A stretch of 64,000 nt of DNA from RGVD01 sp040403075 (GTDB lineage: Bacteria > Bacteroidota > Bacteroidia > UKL13-3). The notes under the pieces were generated by a model. The model made no database searches, had not been told where the DNA came from, and saw only the letters and a program-made list of their open reading frames with translations. Where the stretch lies: assembly GCA_040403075.1 (NCBI GenBank), contig JBBALJ010000008.1, positions 1-64,000 on the forward strand, read 5' to 3'. Position numbers and translations under genes: made by a program. Shown piece after piece: positions 63,543-64,000 of this stretch; position 1 is the first letter of the stretch; the number at the start of each line of letters is the position of its first letter.

Positions 63543-64000
63543 TGAAAGCAATTTTTATTTTATTGGCTATTTTATGTAATTATGTTTGTCATGCCCAAAC
63601 CAAAAGCAAGCATAGCCTGAGTGCAGGTCTGCTATGCAATGGTACCTCTATGAATGATAATATCATCTATCAATCAAGCTTGCTTACAGGGGGTGTATCA
63701 CTTAACTATATTTACCAATACCGCAAGGAAATAAGTTTAATTACGGGTATAGATTATTTGCAAAAAGGTGGCACAGGGAATGTGGTGTATTATAACAGTG
63801 TTGGAGATAAAGTAGGAGGCTATCAGCAAAACTTATATTTAAATTATTTTCAAATACCATTATTGCTTCGCTTTGAGACAGCTTTGTTAAAAAGTAAAGA
63901 GCAAGACAAACCATCCAAGTTAATGGTTATGCTTGGCTTTGGCGGCTATGTTGCTTTGCTTGCTGACGCATGGACAAATCCACAAGTATTAGGTGTTAAC
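63542..64000 (+). CDS. Outer-membrane beta-barrel protein, 3' truncated by the window edge
   Basis: An open frame of 153 codons running to the right edge. It starts with a signal peptide (MKAIFILLAILCNYVCHAQ), followed by strands of alternating hydrophobic residues (SLSAGLLCNGTSMND, ISLITGIDYLQKGGTG, YLNYFQIPLLLRFE, LMVMLGFGGYVALLAD), the plan of PorT-like outer-membrane beta-barrel proteins of Bacteroidota (the QIPLLLRF pattern is characteristic). The start overlaps the stop of the 970-residue protein gene, so the two are translationally coupled and probably act together. Confidence 0.75.
   Translation, partial: MKAIFILLAILCNYVCHAQTKSKHSLSAGLLCNGTSMNDNIIYQSSLLTGGVSLNYIYQYRKEISLITGIDYLQKGGTGNVVYYNSVGDKVGGYQQNLYLNYFQIPLLLRFETALLKSKEQDKPSKLMVMLGFGGYVALLADAWTNPQVLGVN

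Overview
The window comes from an AT-rich member of the Bacteroidota. This is shown by type IX secretion and gliding genes (gldJ, two PorP/SprF proteins, porU, porV), a secreted protein with a type A C-terminal sorting domain, -7 promoter elements of the form TAnnTTTG instead of Shine-Dalgarno-led starts, and families such as Omp28 and DUF4421. A run of exactly 100 N (58858-58957) shows it is a draft scaffold. I cannot name the genus. I see no rRNA, tRNA, CRISPR array, insertion sequence or prophage.

Layout. 1-10 kb: a ParE-like toxin remnant at the edge, purD followed by a polytopic membrane protein, a purine nucleoside phosphorylase, two outer-membrane proteins on the minus strand, a glycosyltransferase fused to a sugar-transferase-like tail, and a lipoprotein. 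10-15 kb: a DUF2459 protein, an RsuA/RluB-type pseudouridine synthase with a long disordered basic head, an MsbA-like ABC exporter and a membrane protein. 15-25.7 kb: a large minus-strand sensory operon (FIST sensor, hybrid two-component protein with a periplasmic propeller, nine-PAS histidine kinase), followed by a TonB-family protein whose start codon lies in an 18-bp perfect hairpin. 25.7-32.3 kb: a histidine phosphatase, a prolyl oligopeptidase, an amidohydrolase-like protein without its metal-binding HxH, and an alpha/beta hydrolase. 32.3-37.1 kb (minus): Omp28-like lipoprotein, an array of fourteen 21-bp degenerate repeats, then NUDIX, a LysM transglycosylase-like protein lacking its catalytic Glu, gatA and tatA. 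37.2-41.3 kb: ComM-like ATPase, glutamate-family dehydrogenase, phosphatidylserine decarboxylase, a Cys/Lys-rich secreted peptide. 41.4-47 kb (minus): a PAS/GAF protein that ends at its H-box, two FKBP isomerases and a DHH phosphoesterase with no ATG, GTG or TTG start. 47-57.5 kb: TPR protein and the type IX secretion cluster, with ispF behind porV. 57.5-64 kb: a regulator with a degenerate receiver and a four-gene cell-surface locus running off the right edge.

How parts work together. GldJ, the PorP/SprF proteins, PorU and PorV belong to the machinery that exports and processes cargo with C-terminal sorting domains; the 970-residue protein at 60630 is such a cargo. The FIST/hybrid kinase/PAS kinase genes are translationally coupled or nearly so and probably form one signalling unit. 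Housekeeping genes are scattered between these blocks without horizontal-transfer signatures that I can see.

The least expected signals are the 21-bp array beside the NUDIX gene, the start-codon hairpin of the TonB gene, two genes that seem to start on non-AUG codons, several proteins with lost catalytic or phosphoacceptor residues, and the surface locus at the right end.
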